The translations under genes and the position numbers were made by a program. The notes beneath the pieces were generated by a model. The model searched no databases. It was not told the DNA's origin and was given only the letters and a program-made list of their open reading frames with translations. DNA of 64,000 nucleotides from Adiantum capillus-veneris (Eukaryota > Streptophyta > Polypodiopsida > Polypodiales > Pteridaceae). This document shows positions 1 through 9,979 of the stretch, piece after piece. The stretch is taken from positions 10,047,501 to 10,111,500 of the forward strand of contig CM043967.1 of the NCBI GenBank assembly GCA_014529385.2. The letters are read 5' to 3'. Position 1 is the first letter of the stretch. Every line of letters begins with the position of its first letter.

Positions 1-203
1 ATGAGCAAAAGGATATGGATGAGGAAAGCAGGCCTAGGGATGAGCAAAATGATATGGATCAGGGAAGGATGTATGAGGCAACCCGATCAAGCTTGAATCA
101 GGCAGAAAGGGCCATGGGGGAGACCCCTGATGAAGATTTTGAGACATGATGAACTATGAAGTTCAGCTTCTAACTACTTATATGTACTTGTCAACTTTTA
201 CAG

Positions 204-551
204 AGGTTGATTATCTTGGACGTCAATGGATTGCTGCTGATGCGGGTGCCTCTCGGTGACAGAGGACCCTTTGAGGATTTGCAAACGTTTCGGATGGGAA
301 CTTGTTAAAAAACCAGGAATACCTCTTTTGTGTACAAACCGTTTAGCCAAATCGGGTGTACCCTTTGATGCAACTAATACACTACTAATTGATGATACTC
401 CTGAAAAGGGAGAACTAAGTCCGCCGGAACAACTATCTCCACCCCTTCTTTCGAGGGGCATTCCTTCGATTTTACCTTGAAGACATTTGATTCCATACTT
501 ACAGAAATTGTATCTCAGTCCATTGTTCACGGACGAGTTTGTACTTTCTAA
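204..551 (+). pseudogene. FCP1-like phosphatase domain, decayed copy 1
   Basis: FCP1/NLI-type HAD phosphatases remove phosphate from protein serine or threonine, classically the RNA polymerase II tail. After a splice-acceptor-like tract ending in CAG at 201-203, the frame gives RLIILDVNGLLLMR, matching HAD motif I of plant FCP1-like proteins (usual form DLNGLL). A second frame then gives KSGVPFDATNTLLIDDTPEKG, the C-terminal 'LLIDDTPxK' motif, and a third frame ends in SILTEIVSQSIVHGRV before a TAA at 549. Motif I and the DDTP motif are only about 55 codons apart, where the family has well over 100, so the middle is deleted as well as frameshifted. The nucleophilic Asp is kept and the second Asp of DxDx is Asn. 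Two related domains lie at 9 and 15-16 kb on the other strand. The family call is fairly sure; a functional product is not expected. Confidence 0.6.
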
Positions 552-593
552 TGAATTAAGATGATTCTTCTATCTGTCTTTGTCTTGTCTAAC

Positions 594-599
594 AATATA

Positions 600-639
<40 letters not shown>

Positions 640-709
640 GAGAAGAGAGAGAGAAGAGAGAGAGAGGAGAGAGAGAGGAGAGAGAGAGAGAGAGAGACAG
701 AGAGAGAGA
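594..709. repeat. AT then GA microsatellite
   Basis: About 45 bp of alternating AT, with small interruptions, run directly into about 70 bp of imperfect GA repeats. No gene overlaps it. Confidence 0.95.
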
Positions 710-832
710 TTTGACGTGGTAAAGAAATGTATTTCAAGCACACTTTTTCAATGGGCACAATTGAAAAATGAGATCAATAAACTTCATGTCTTGAAAGTCA
801 TTTGTATACACTTGGGTTTACAAGAATATCTG

Positions 833-2046
833 TTACATTGACACTACTTCAACCCGACCATCCAACTCTTTGCACAAAATATCTTTTTCTCTTCGCCGCA
901 TCACCTTACGGCCAGCTAAGAAAAAAGAAAAATCTGATAGTTCCCGATCCATTGACTCTTCAATGATATCATTTCTCAAATGCTGAAGACTGCATAGCTC
1001 CCTTATTGTAACCACCAATAGTAGGCCATGCTATTTATCAATCACTTCCACATCCACAGTAGGATTATCTTCCAACCTGCAGAACCTGGTCCATAGGAAT
1101 GTACTTACCGTTTAGCATTTGTGATCGCATATACCAAAATGAGAGTAACAGTGATTGACTTGCAATCATGTACTTGACAACTAGAGTATCAAGCGCAACC
1201 TCGCACCGTAAACCAATCTCTTCCTTTGCATACCATCCTTTGTCAAGAAGTTTGTCACAGGATGACTGCTGAAATGACTTGCACATGAACATAGTTTTTG
1301 TAACTCTGATGTTGTAGCTATGAAACAGCTCTATGAAGAGTGCAACAGGACAAAAGTTTGCAATTCTAACCAGTTTGGTAGGAATAGAGCTACGTAGAGA
1401 CCTTTGTATATCCTTGTAGAGCTTACTTCGCATTGCCTCCACCATTCTTTCCTCGGGAACTGGCCAGTCCACAGTGTTCCAATCGGTTGGTAGAGGCAGT
1501 TTCACCAACATGCCATTCTTATTCCCTGAGCTGAGTTGGTAAAAGTGGTCATAAAAAAAGATTCCCTCATCAGCCAATCTTCTGCTGCTCCTCTCTGAGT
1601 ACTGTAGAGAACCAATATGGGCATGTACAACATGGAAGAGGCTATTATGCACTCCACAGGCTCCCATTGCTCATAAGAAGAGGGATAAACATCTGCAATA
1701 TATATAAGAAGAGTTAAACTAAGAGTATCAATAAGTACAAATGACAAATCTAATGTAATTGAGTTGTGAAGAGTAGAGACATTACTCATAACAAGCGGGA
1801 GAAACATTGCAAAATATATAAGAAAAGTTATAATGAGAGTATCAGTAAGTTCACATGTCAAGAGTACTTACAATTGCAACGTGGTTGATGTATATCTGAT
1901 ACATTTCCACCGTTTGCTATCACCTCTGGATGGGTAAACACATGCTGAATAAGAACTTCCTTTACAGATCTTTTGCCGATCTCAACTTTGAAATCCAACA
2001 CCCTGGCCTTCCATGCTGAGCGTAAACGTTGATACCACTAGACCTC
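833..2046 (-). CDS. Unrecognised split gene or gene relic, three probable exons
   Basis: I do not recognise the product. Three coding-like stretches lie on the minus strand. The most upstream (about 2,046 to 1,872) contains VLDFKVEIGKRSVKEVLIQH and VFTHPEVIANGGNVSDI and ends at a consensus donor GTAAGT. The next begins after a TTGCAG acceptor near 1,694 and has an open frame with LPLPTDWNTVDWPVPEERM and IPTKLVRIANFCPVALFIEL; a second GTAAGT lies near 1,106. The last (about 1,018 to 833) has RELSDFSFFLAGRKVMRRRE and ends in VEVVSM. The frame that follows best from the first exon closes after MACW, while the longest frame of exon 2 is different, so either a frameshift or another acceptor is involved. 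No domain, signal peptide or membrane segment is obvious. It could be a host gene, a captured gene fragment or a relic. Confidence 0.4.
1669..1859. repeat. 116-bp tandem duplication in the intron of the 0.8-2.0 kb locus
   Basis: Bases 1,669-1,743 and 1,785-1,859 are diverged copies sharing ctcataa, gggagaaacat-like and gagtatca-taagt blocks at a 116-bp offset. Only the copy nearer the downstream exon keeps the CAG acceptor. Confidence 0.7.
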
Positions 2047-2052
2047 TTGGGT

Positions 2053-2604
2053 CTTCTGGTTGCATGAGGACCCATGAACCTTTGTTTATCCTTTGTCCAA
2101 CCCATTGGTGTGTCAGCACTTATTGAAGCTAGTATTGTAATTGAGGATATGCTACTACTTGCCTTCTAGGCAAAGTGCCGTTGTTGGTTGTTGGTGTGAG
2201 AGACAGTAAACACCTTGAGGCTCTTGGGCGAGAAGACGTGGATTCCATAACTCTCAGAGAAAAGCTTTAGTGGAGGGAGATTCACTTTGAAAGCATTCTA
2301 ATGGAGGGAAAGTGTTTTAAAATTCCAATATCTTGTGCGGGCTTAATGGTCACCCTCCAGTACGTTAATGACCATGAGAGAATATCAGAAGTGGGACCAC
2401 ACGCAAGCACCTAAAAGCTCGGTAAAAGGAAGGAAATTACTATGCTACAATCCTAGTTTCGTGAAAGTTTTATGCTATTTTCCTATTTTTTGAGTCTTTC
2501 CAGGTACTTTCCTACGTAACGTAGCCTTCATGCTCATTGGACGCGCTCTATTTTTCTCTCTCTTCATATGGCCCTCCAAATGACCTCCGAAATTTCCTAA
2601 TGGG
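2053..2604. other. No gene recognised
   Basis: I see no coding region, RNA gene or clear repeat here. It lies between the unrecognised split gene and the abrupt start of copia homology. Confidence 0.5.
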
Positions 2605-2606
2605 AG

Positions 2607-4032
2607 TTGGTGCCATTGCCAAGTGGCAAGAAAGCTATTGGTTGTAAATGGGTGTATAAAACCAAGCATAAGGCTGATGGTAACATTGAGCGTCACAAGG
2701 CAAGGCTGGTCGCAAAGGGTTATGCACAGACGTATGGCATAGACTATGAGGAGACCTTTGCTCCAGTGGCAAAGATGACGACAGTGAGAGCTGTCATAGC
2801 AGTGGCTGCATCTAGAGGATGGATTATGCATCAAATGGATGTAAAGAATGCCTTCTTGAATGGTGAGTTGCAAGAGGAAGTGTATAGGATCAGCCACCTG
2901 TTATGTCGATCCAGGTTACACCAGATTATGTATGCAGACTTCTCAAAGCTTTTGTATGGTTTGAAGCAGGGCTCTAGAGCATGGTATGACAGGATTGCCA
3001 GTATCTTGTCAGTATTGGTTTTAGGAGAGCTCATGCTGATCATTCACTCTATGTACGTGAGAGTGATGTGGGGATGTGGTCATTACCATATATGTAGATG
3101 ACCTTAATATTGTTGGTGACAATGCTATGGAGATTGACCATGTGAAGGGTCTTCTCAAACAGGAGTTTGAAATGAAAGATTTGGGCGAGTTGCGCTACTT
3201 TCTTGGCATTGAGGTAATCAGGACTCCAGAGGGTGTATGGCTGTCACAGAGACAATATGCTTTGGACATGTTGTCAAAGTATGGTATGGCAGATTGTAAG
3301 CCGATTTCCATTCCCTTGGATGTGAATGCAAAGCTGAGTGCAGAGAAGGGTGATGTTGTTTGAGGATGTCAAATGTACAGGAAGATGGTGGTAGACTAAT
3401 CTACTTGACTATCACAAGGCCAGACTTGAGCTACACATAGGCTTGGAGAGTCAGTTCATGCAGCTTCCGAGGAAGCCACATTTGGATGGAGTACGATGCA
3501 CAATTAGGTATGTGCAATTACTCTTGACTACGCCATTGTTCTATGCGCAGATGCACCATTAGCATTGTATGGGTATACAGATGCAGATTGGGCAGTAGCC
3601 ATTGTTTGATAGGAGATCTACGAGTGGCTTCATGTTCTCTTTTGGGAGTGCTGCTGTTACTTGGAGCAGCAAAAAGCAGCCTACGGTTGCTTTATCGAGC
3701 ACAGAGGCCGAGTACAGAGGTGCAGCAGTTGCGGCGTGCGAGGTAGCTTGGCTACGCACATTACTTGAGGACTTGGGAGTGCAGGTGGACCAGCAGATTT
3801 TCATCCATTGTGACAACCTTAGCAGCATGCAGTTGGCTAGGAACCCAGTGTTCCATGCCAGGACCAAACACAAAGAGTCCATGACCACTACGTTCGAGAG
3901 TAGATGTTGGCGGGCGACATCGACTTGGTCTAACGTCGCACAGAGGAGCAGATAGCGTAATGTTTACCAAGGCCCTCGGAGCTGAGAAGCTTCGACGTTT
4001 CCGGACTATGCTTGGACTCTGCGACATGCAGA
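2607..4032 (+). pseudogene. Copia reverse transcriptase / RNase H, frameshifted
   Basis: The copia RT domain (RVT_2 family) is spread over several frames. The first gives [40 protein letters not shown] and [12 protein letters not shown]. After a frameshift near 2,890 comes [13 protein letters not shown]. From about 3,085 another frame carries the catalytic YVDD as [12 protein letters not shown], then MKDLGELRYFLGIEV and a stop at 3,361. RNase H resumes at 3,602 with [31 protein letters not shown] and [20 protein letters not shown]. It then frameshifts where the intact copy at 63.6-64.0 kb continues into IEVHYHYVRERVL. Enzyme function is lost through at least three frame breaks. Confidence 0.9.
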
Positions 4033-4045
4033 GCTTGAGGGGGAG

Positions 4046-4367
4046 TGTTGAGATGTCGAGCTCTACACCTTGAGCTGGCATCCACTACTGGTCTTGGCCG
4101 CTTACGGCATTTACTCACTGGCGCGTTAGGTGACCGACACGGAGGATCTCTGCCAGTGATTCTACAGCTGGACTACACTTATAGTGCCAGCCTAGTACGC
4201 TTCTAGCGAGTTCACACTTAGTGACCGCATGTACATATGTGCTACTTTTCAGCTTTAGCACTTAGTCATTTTGTACTCTCTTTTCTGTGAAGAAGAAGAA
4301 GAAGCTTTCCATCTCTGTGTGCTTTGTGCTTGTCTTGTGTAGCTCTCTTGCATCCTCATTCTTTACA
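4046..4367 (+). repeat. 3' LTR of the copia element (322 bp)
   Basis: The LTR starts TGTTGAGATG directly after the polypurine tract and ends ATTCTTTACA, so the termini are TG and CA. By eye it differs from the inverted copy at 63,260-63,581 at two positions and has the same length. The tract TTTTGTACTCTC and a GAAGAAGAAGAAG block lie in its second half. Confidence 0.92.
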
Positions 4368-4379
4368 ATGTTTTTATTA

Positions 4380-5735
4380 AGATGTTTTGATGTGTTCTAC
4401 CATGTTTTGGACAAAATCTAGACATCCTTATTGTTTCACCATTGTGTGGGTGATTCTTGGCCCAGTGGTCATCTCCACACTCTTAGTATGGTCCTATTTG
4501 TTGAGGTTGTTGTGGTGGTGGATGTGGGTACCTTTCCATGGGTGGATATGTCTTCAAATTGTAATTTAGGTTACCTATGACCATCAAAGTGTTCTCCCCA
4601 TCAACCAAGTAGTGATCCCTTGTTGTTTGAGGCATGTATGATGGCTGGTTGATTCATGAATGGGGGTTTGTAGGGTTGCTTTGTAACATAATTGGCAATT
4701 GTGATAGAAGTCATTCATCACATGGTTCATCCCACTTTGTTTTATTGCACACAATTATGGATGTCGTGGCATATTTGCTACTACACGTTTTGGTTGGGTG
4801 TAGCACTAAGTGGTAGGGTGATCGCCCCCACAAATGTCACACTTGTTTGTTTGAGGTTGTCTAATATTTTGTGCTTGTCTGAAAAATGATTCAATCTATG
4901 ACTAACTCATCAAAGATTTAATTTACATTGGCTGCCTATTGTACAATGTTCATTTTCTTGGTTGCACTTTCATTTGTGGTGGAACTTGTTTCAATGGTTG
5001 AGGCATTAGTTTCTTCCGATATCTCATGGTGGTAAGCTTTATAATTGTCCATAAGATATAAGGCTTCTTTTGTTACTTCCTTAGAGAAGAAACACCCTTC
5101 AAATGAAGATATTTTTTTAATGTCTTGTTCTTAAGACCTTTAATGAACAATATTGCTAATAACCTGTATTGTTGTGGCACCTCTCTAGTTGGGCATCTCT
5201 TGAACTCATGAATCTTAATGAATCTTCCTTCACCCCCCGGGTAGGTCACCTAATAAAAATGTAACCTATCACGTGAGTTCAACAGAAGGGTATTTAAAGT
5301 TCTTGAAACTTACATAAATATATATACAAAAGGGCATTAATTTTTTAAATTTGAAAAAAACTTACAGATTTTAAAAGAAAAGGGTACATTATATTCTTAA
5401 CAAAATTCACTAATAAGGGGTTTTACAAACATGTCTTGAACGCACGTGATATGGTAGTTTTACACATAGTGAGCCCCTTGAGCTTCACCCTTTCATTTAC
5501 TTTCTCTTTTAAAATAATAGATCTACAAAATAGTATTATGCTTGATTTTCCATCTTGAAAACTCCTCTGCAAATATCCAAATCCTTCATGATGGGCATGG
5601 AACTTGTGTACTTGATCTACTATAAAGACTTACTTCAATAGCAATACATGTGCATAGGGATCCCTTGACCTACCATAATTTTTTCTCACATATTTGCAAA
5701 CTTGTGACGGTGTAGAGGGTGGGAACAACCTCTAG
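4380..5735 (-). pseudogene. Gag relic related to the giant LTR element, split by a MITE
   Basis: Reading the minus strand, this region matches the gag of the 24.8-57.2 kb element: RDPYAHV with FHAHHEGFGYLQ (giant: GDPYAHV and FHTQYEGFRLTL), KRCPTREVPQQYRLLAILFI and GLKNKTLKKYLHLKG (giant: ARCPTQELPTPERQILCFIR), then two zinc knuckles. Knuckle 1 is CDICGGDHPTT followed by a stop and CY. Knuckle 2 is ECGDDHWAKNHPH, near 4,459-4,482. Gag binds and packages element RNA. Several stops and frame changes show it is dead. The MITE at about 5,240-5,485 separates the capsid part from the rest. The two knuckles are about 350 bp apart here but about 22 kb apart in the giant element, which shows that the latter was interrupted later. 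Confidence 0.75.
5240..5485. mobile_element. MITE with CACGTG-containing terminal inverted repeats, copy 1
   Basis: The left end reads CCTATCACGTGAGTTCAA (about 5,265-5,282). The right end, reverse-complemented, reads CCATATCACGTGCGTTCAAG (about 5,435-5,454). A weaker inverted match continues outward through AATAAAA and GGTCAC. The interior is AT-rich and non-coding. Related sequence lies at 62,020-62,245 and near 62,545. It sits inside the gag relic, whose homology resumes on both sides. Confidence 0.65.
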
Positions 5736-5759
5736 ACAAGGGTTTAGACCAGCCTCTAG

Positions 5760-6215
5760 ACAAGAGTTCAGACCAACGGTTGAATTGGTAATTACCAAGA
5801 CCAATTATTGCAATAATTTCATAATGGGCAGCCTGGCAGCTATAAATAGGACCCACTATTCATTTTGCGGGTTAAATTGTTACACCTTGTGACCTTTTAC
5901 GCTATCAATGAGTCTAGCCTTGGAGCTCATTATGCTCTTGTACTCTTGTACTTCCTTTGTGAGTAAGCCTAGAGCAGGCTTTGGCTCACACTATTCTACT
6001 CTAGTATACTAATTTGAATACATATTCTAGTTCCAGTTTCCATTCTAGTTCCAGTCTCATATCTCATTTCAGTCTTTGTCTATTATGATATCTAAAATTT
6101 TTACCTAGTTTTGTGTGCATGGTCTGAACTAACTCTAACTGAACAACCTGGAATCATGGTGGCTTGAGTTAAGTTTCTCTTGACAAACAAACTATCTCCC
6201 AGTTGGTGTTAGAGC
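5760..6215 (+). repeat. LTR-like end with TATA box and tRNA-Met-type primer site
   Basis: A TATA-like CTATAAATAGG lies near 5,839. The segment ends in TCTCCCA followed by TTGGTGTTAGAGCTAGC. The core TGGTGTTAGAGC at 6,204-6,215 matches the common plant primer site TGGTATCAGAGC at 10 of 12 bases. A short ATG frame follows at 6,231. I read this as the end of a degraded plus-strand LTR plus primer site. The left boundary is not visible because it merges with the gag relic, and no partner LTR is seen. Confidence 0.4.
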
Positions 6216-6739
6216 TAGCTAAAATTCACCATGCTTCTCAGACTTCCACGTGGCAGAAGTAGGGATTTCATTAACGTGATCACGAGCAAAGACCATATTA
6301 GGTAAAGTGGGAAAATCCCAATTCCCAGGTTGGACAACTTTCAATATGTCATGTACAAAATATAGATATTTTGTCAAAATTTGAGTTTTCTTAAGGTCTC
6401 ATTCCACTTTATGCACATACAGTACACAATGAAAACAACTAAAATACCATGGTTTCAATCAATTGGATTATTAGGAGACGAGTATATTGCATCCATTATC
6501 GTTGTCTATGTTCTATTGTCCTACCTACAACTTATCTCAACATGGAGAGCTTGGTTTCTAGGTCCACCACTTGTCCAAGTTAATGTAAAAGTGACTCAAG
6601 GTTCACAACTTGTGAAAGCAAGGATCCATTGAGGAATACAATCCACTTGGCTATTTTTCCTTAATTTACTGCATGTGACATTCAAGCAAGGTCCACTTCT
6701 AATCTATAACTTCTTAATTTGAGGCATGGGGCATACATA
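6216..6739. other. No gene recognised; first scattered array words
   Basis: No coding signal. One isolated inverse copy of the array word (GGTCCACCACTTGTCCAAG) occurs at 6,561-6,579, ahead of the plus-oriented array. Confidence 0.5.
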
Positions 6740-8260
6740 AAAGATGTAGCATATGCTCTATTGCCTCATAGGAAGGTTGGTTTCAAGGTGCACTTATCCA
6801 GGCTAGCCTATCTTGGAGAAATGATGGAGCTTGCTTCTCTCCTTGTTTCAATGGAGACTAACTTGGACAAGTGGTGGACCTTTGCTTCTCTCTATGTTTC
6901 AATAGAGTTAGCTTGGACAAGTGGTGACCTTGGAACAAAACCCCCATGTAAAACATATCATGGGTATTCCAAGTGATTAGAAAGATTACCATTTAAGATA
7001 TAACCTTATAGGTTGGACAACTGGAGCCTGGCTTGGAGAAATGGTGGACCTTTGATTCTCTCCATGTTTCAATGGAGCCTATCTTGGAGAAATGGTGGAG
7101 CTTGCTTCTGTCCATGTTTCAATGGAGCCTAGCTTGAACAGTTGGTGGACTTTGCTTCTCTCTATGTTTCAATAGAGTTAGCTTAGACACGTGGTGGATC
7201 TTCAAACTAAACCAACTACTATCAATGTTCCTAGCTTGGACAAGTGGTGGAGTGTTTCTCTCTCCATGTTTCAATGGATCTTAGCTTGGACAAGTGTTGG
7301 ACCTTAAAACAAAAACCCCATACTACAACATAGCATGGATTTTCTAGATTTCAATGGAGTCTAGCTTTAACAAATGGTGGAGCTTTCTTCATCCATGTTT
7401 CAATGAAACTAGCTTGGACAAGTGGTGGACCTTGTAACAAACCCCCCCATGTACAACATATCATTGGTTTTCTAAGTGATGGGAAGGAATACCATTCAAG
7501 ATATAAACTTATAGCTTGGATAAGTAGTTGACTTTAAAACCAAATTCATCATAATACAATGAAATACAGGTCAGCCAATTCCTAAATCTTGAGACCAAAC
7601 CTCCCATGCTATTAGAGATAATATATTGGATAAGTGGTGGCCTTCTATATTTTCCCATGCCTAGTTTAGACAACCGGTACACTTCGCAGCTATGAAGGTT
7701 GGACGAGTTGTGGAGCCTTGTTTCTATCCATGTTTTAATGGATCCTAGCTTGGACAAGTGGTGGACCTTGGAAAAAAGCTTCCATGTACAACATATATGA
7801 GGTTTTCCATGTTTTAATGGAACCTATCTTGGACAAATGGTGAAGCTTGCTTCTCTCCATGTTGATTTTGGAACTACCTTAGACAAGTGGTGGAGCTTTT
7901 TTTTTCTACTCTTCATAATACAATGAAGTATAGTTGGTTACATGGTGAATCTTAAGGCCAAACCTCCCATTTTACTAGAGATGATAGGTTGGACAAGTGG
8001 ATCAACCTTCTATCATTTCTCCATGACTATATTGGACAATTAGTAGACCTAACATCTCTCTATGTTGTCTAGAGATGAGCTTGGACAAGTGATGGACCCT
8101 TGCTTCTCTCTTCCCTTGGTTTACTAGTTTGAAGACTCAGTATATATACTTTCTTAGATCTAGCTTGAACAAGTGGTGGACCTTGTATCCACAATCTTAA
8201 TTCATTACAAAAAAGTATATGAAAAAATAACATAGGAATCTTGGTTTGAAGGTCAAGCAA
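6740..8260 (+). repeat. Degenerate ~50-bp sub-repeat array, plus orientation, block 1
   Basis: The stretch is made of diverged units carrying AGCTTGGACAAGTGGTGGAC followed by CTTTGCTTCTCTC, ATGTTTCAATGGAGCC and similar words. Spacing is irregular. Short open frames that cross it are by-products of the repeat. Confidence 0.9.
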
Positions 8261-8949
8261 TTAGGTTCCAAATGCACATAATAATATATTTTCCACCCAT
8301 ATAAAAGAAGTTAAATATGTTATTACCAAATTGACAAAGGTAACGTCCAAGAATTCTACTTTGCATCTTGTCAGATCTAAATCTTCATCAAGGCGACATG
8401 CATGTATACATCAACTTTCAAGCCATTCAAGAATACATGCACTTAGATTCCATAGTTTTGTTTTCAAAGTCTTTTAGGTTCTAAAACTCTTTCACATAAA
8501 GTATGTAATAACAAAATTCTTGAAGCAAACATTTGTGCCCAAGAAAAAGATCCCTCTCACATATTTAAAGTCCATGAATTCTCTGATCCACACTTACAAG
8601 TTTTATTTTGACATCAAACATCAATTCTCTCATAGTTACAAATAAATGCAACCTCGATATGAATTGACAAAAAATGAATTTTTTTAACTATATGACCCAA
8701 CATAGGCCCCAATCAAATAAAAAATGAGTCCCCAAAAATTTGGGTGCACTCTAGCAATACATCAGAGTCCCCTTACAATAGGATGCACTCCAATAGTACA
8801 TTGAAGTCCCCTTAGAGTAGGGTGCACTCCATTGAAGTGTTCATAAAATTGACACACCTTTGTTTTCCTTTTAAAAAGACTATATCAAATTATACAAATG
8901 TTGAAAGATACACACTAGAATAAAAAAAGCATCTTATGGCCATATTTAT
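8261..8949. other. Non-coding, with a small tandem repeat
   Basis: AT-rich sequence between the array and the FCP1-like exon. The only structure I see is three copies of a unit of about 44 bp at 8,750-8,845, each with GGRTGCACTC and AGTCCCCTTA. The exon's 3' end or 3' UTR may extend into it. Confidence 0.6.
8750..8845. repeat. Short tandem repeat, about 44 bp x 2.3
   Basis: The blocks GGGTGCACTC, GGATGCACTCCA and GGGTGCACTCCA are each followed by an AGTACATTGAAGTCCCCTTA-like stretch. Confidence 0.75.
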
Positions 8950-9731
8950 TCAATGCTTTCGTGTTGACAAGTACACACCAAGGACATAATTTGTCTCAGA
9001 ATCACTATACTGATTTAAAATTGTGTTGTATGTATAGACTCTCTTATCTCTTGCATACAACCATCCTACCAACCATGGAATTATGGTTCTCTGCAAGAAG
9101 TTTTGAAGTTGCTCGAAAGTTTGCCTCCACATCTTTGGAAATATAAGATATGTCCCTGGCATGTTCCACATCACCCTATATGGAGTGTCATAAAAAATTA
9201 AGGTATTGTTTGCATCCAAATCCTCAAACATCTTCCAAATATCACTCAAATTTTTGTAATAAACCCTTGTAAATCCTAACATGATATTTGGATTTTGGCA
9301 ATTTTTGTTACTCATAAACACCTTGAACTTGGTATACTGCTCAGGAAAACATTTTTGTGTGATGCGTTGCACCCTTGTTAAGTTATAGCAACTCCATATC
9401 CATAGCTCAAAGTATTCAGCACAAAAATCCAAAAAACTTTGTGCGTCTGGTCGCACCACATGATAAACTTCATCTTTATCCTCCACAAGTCGCATGTGTT
9501 GAGCCCAAGATGGCATAGAATCTCCATGTTTCATTTCAATTGTCTTGAGAAGTAACCCCTCTAGATCCAAGATAAGTACTCTTTTGATGTCCTTGAAAGC
9601 AAGTGGTAGGTGATAAGGAGGTGATTCATTCCTTGGGCAAGGTCTTGGAGGAGGTTGGATGGGTAATTCAATAGGTTTCTTCAATTTATGCCAGCATATA
9701 GCCAATCCATTTTTCTGTAATGGTTCTGAAA
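8950..9731 (-). CDS. FCP1-like phosphatase domain exon, copy 2
   Basis: A single open frame starts after a TTTAATTTCAG acceptor (exon start 9,731; first Met at 9,705, 251 codons) and ends at 8,950. Order of features: a proline-rich lead (PIQPPPRPCPRNESPPYHLP), HAD motif I as VLILDLEGLLLK (about residue 43), VVRPDAQSFLDFCAEYFELW (the 'RPgxxxFL' block), WIWSCYNLTRVQRI (the 'WS' block) and FYDTPYRVMW, where the family has 'DDSPYK'. The nucleophile Asp is kept, the second Asp of DxDx is Glu, and the first Asp of DDSP is Tyr, so catalysis is doubtful. The frame is open throughout, unlike the copies at 0.2 and 15-16 kb. It may be one exon of a longer gene whose other exons are not evident among the repeats. 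It could also be a captured fragment. Confidence 0.65.
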
Positions 9732-9979
9732 TTAAAGAACAAGAACACTTAATGCAAACACAACAATAGACATGAGTTTTACATTGTCTACCCTAAGGTT
9801 TTATTAGATACCAAAATACATCTATGATCTACTCATTAATAGAAAGAAAGTCAAATTAAAATCCTGACTCTTTTTTATGCTACACTCTCTCTTAGTCTCA
9901 ATACCATGGAGTTCAACTAGACTTAAGTCAACTAATAACTACTACTTGTTGTTAAATGTATGCTTGAAGTGCATAAGGC

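Larger units (their letters stand above)
2605..4367 (+). mobile_element. Ty1-copia retrotransposon, 5'-truncated, with 3' LTR
   Basis: The element is recognisable from the start of the reverse transcriptase domain to the end of the 3' LTR; gag, protease, integrase and the 5' LTR are missing. The order RT, RNase H, polypurine tract (GAGGGGGAG, 4,037-4,045), LTR is that of the copia superfamily. Homology starts abruptly near 2,605. A second member, inverted, enters the window at its right end. Confidence 0.9.

Noticed and set aside
7509-7757. Short ORFs across the 6.7-14.4 kb array
   Set aside because: They follow the repeat words (DKWW, SRSTTW and similar) and lack domain or codon evidence.
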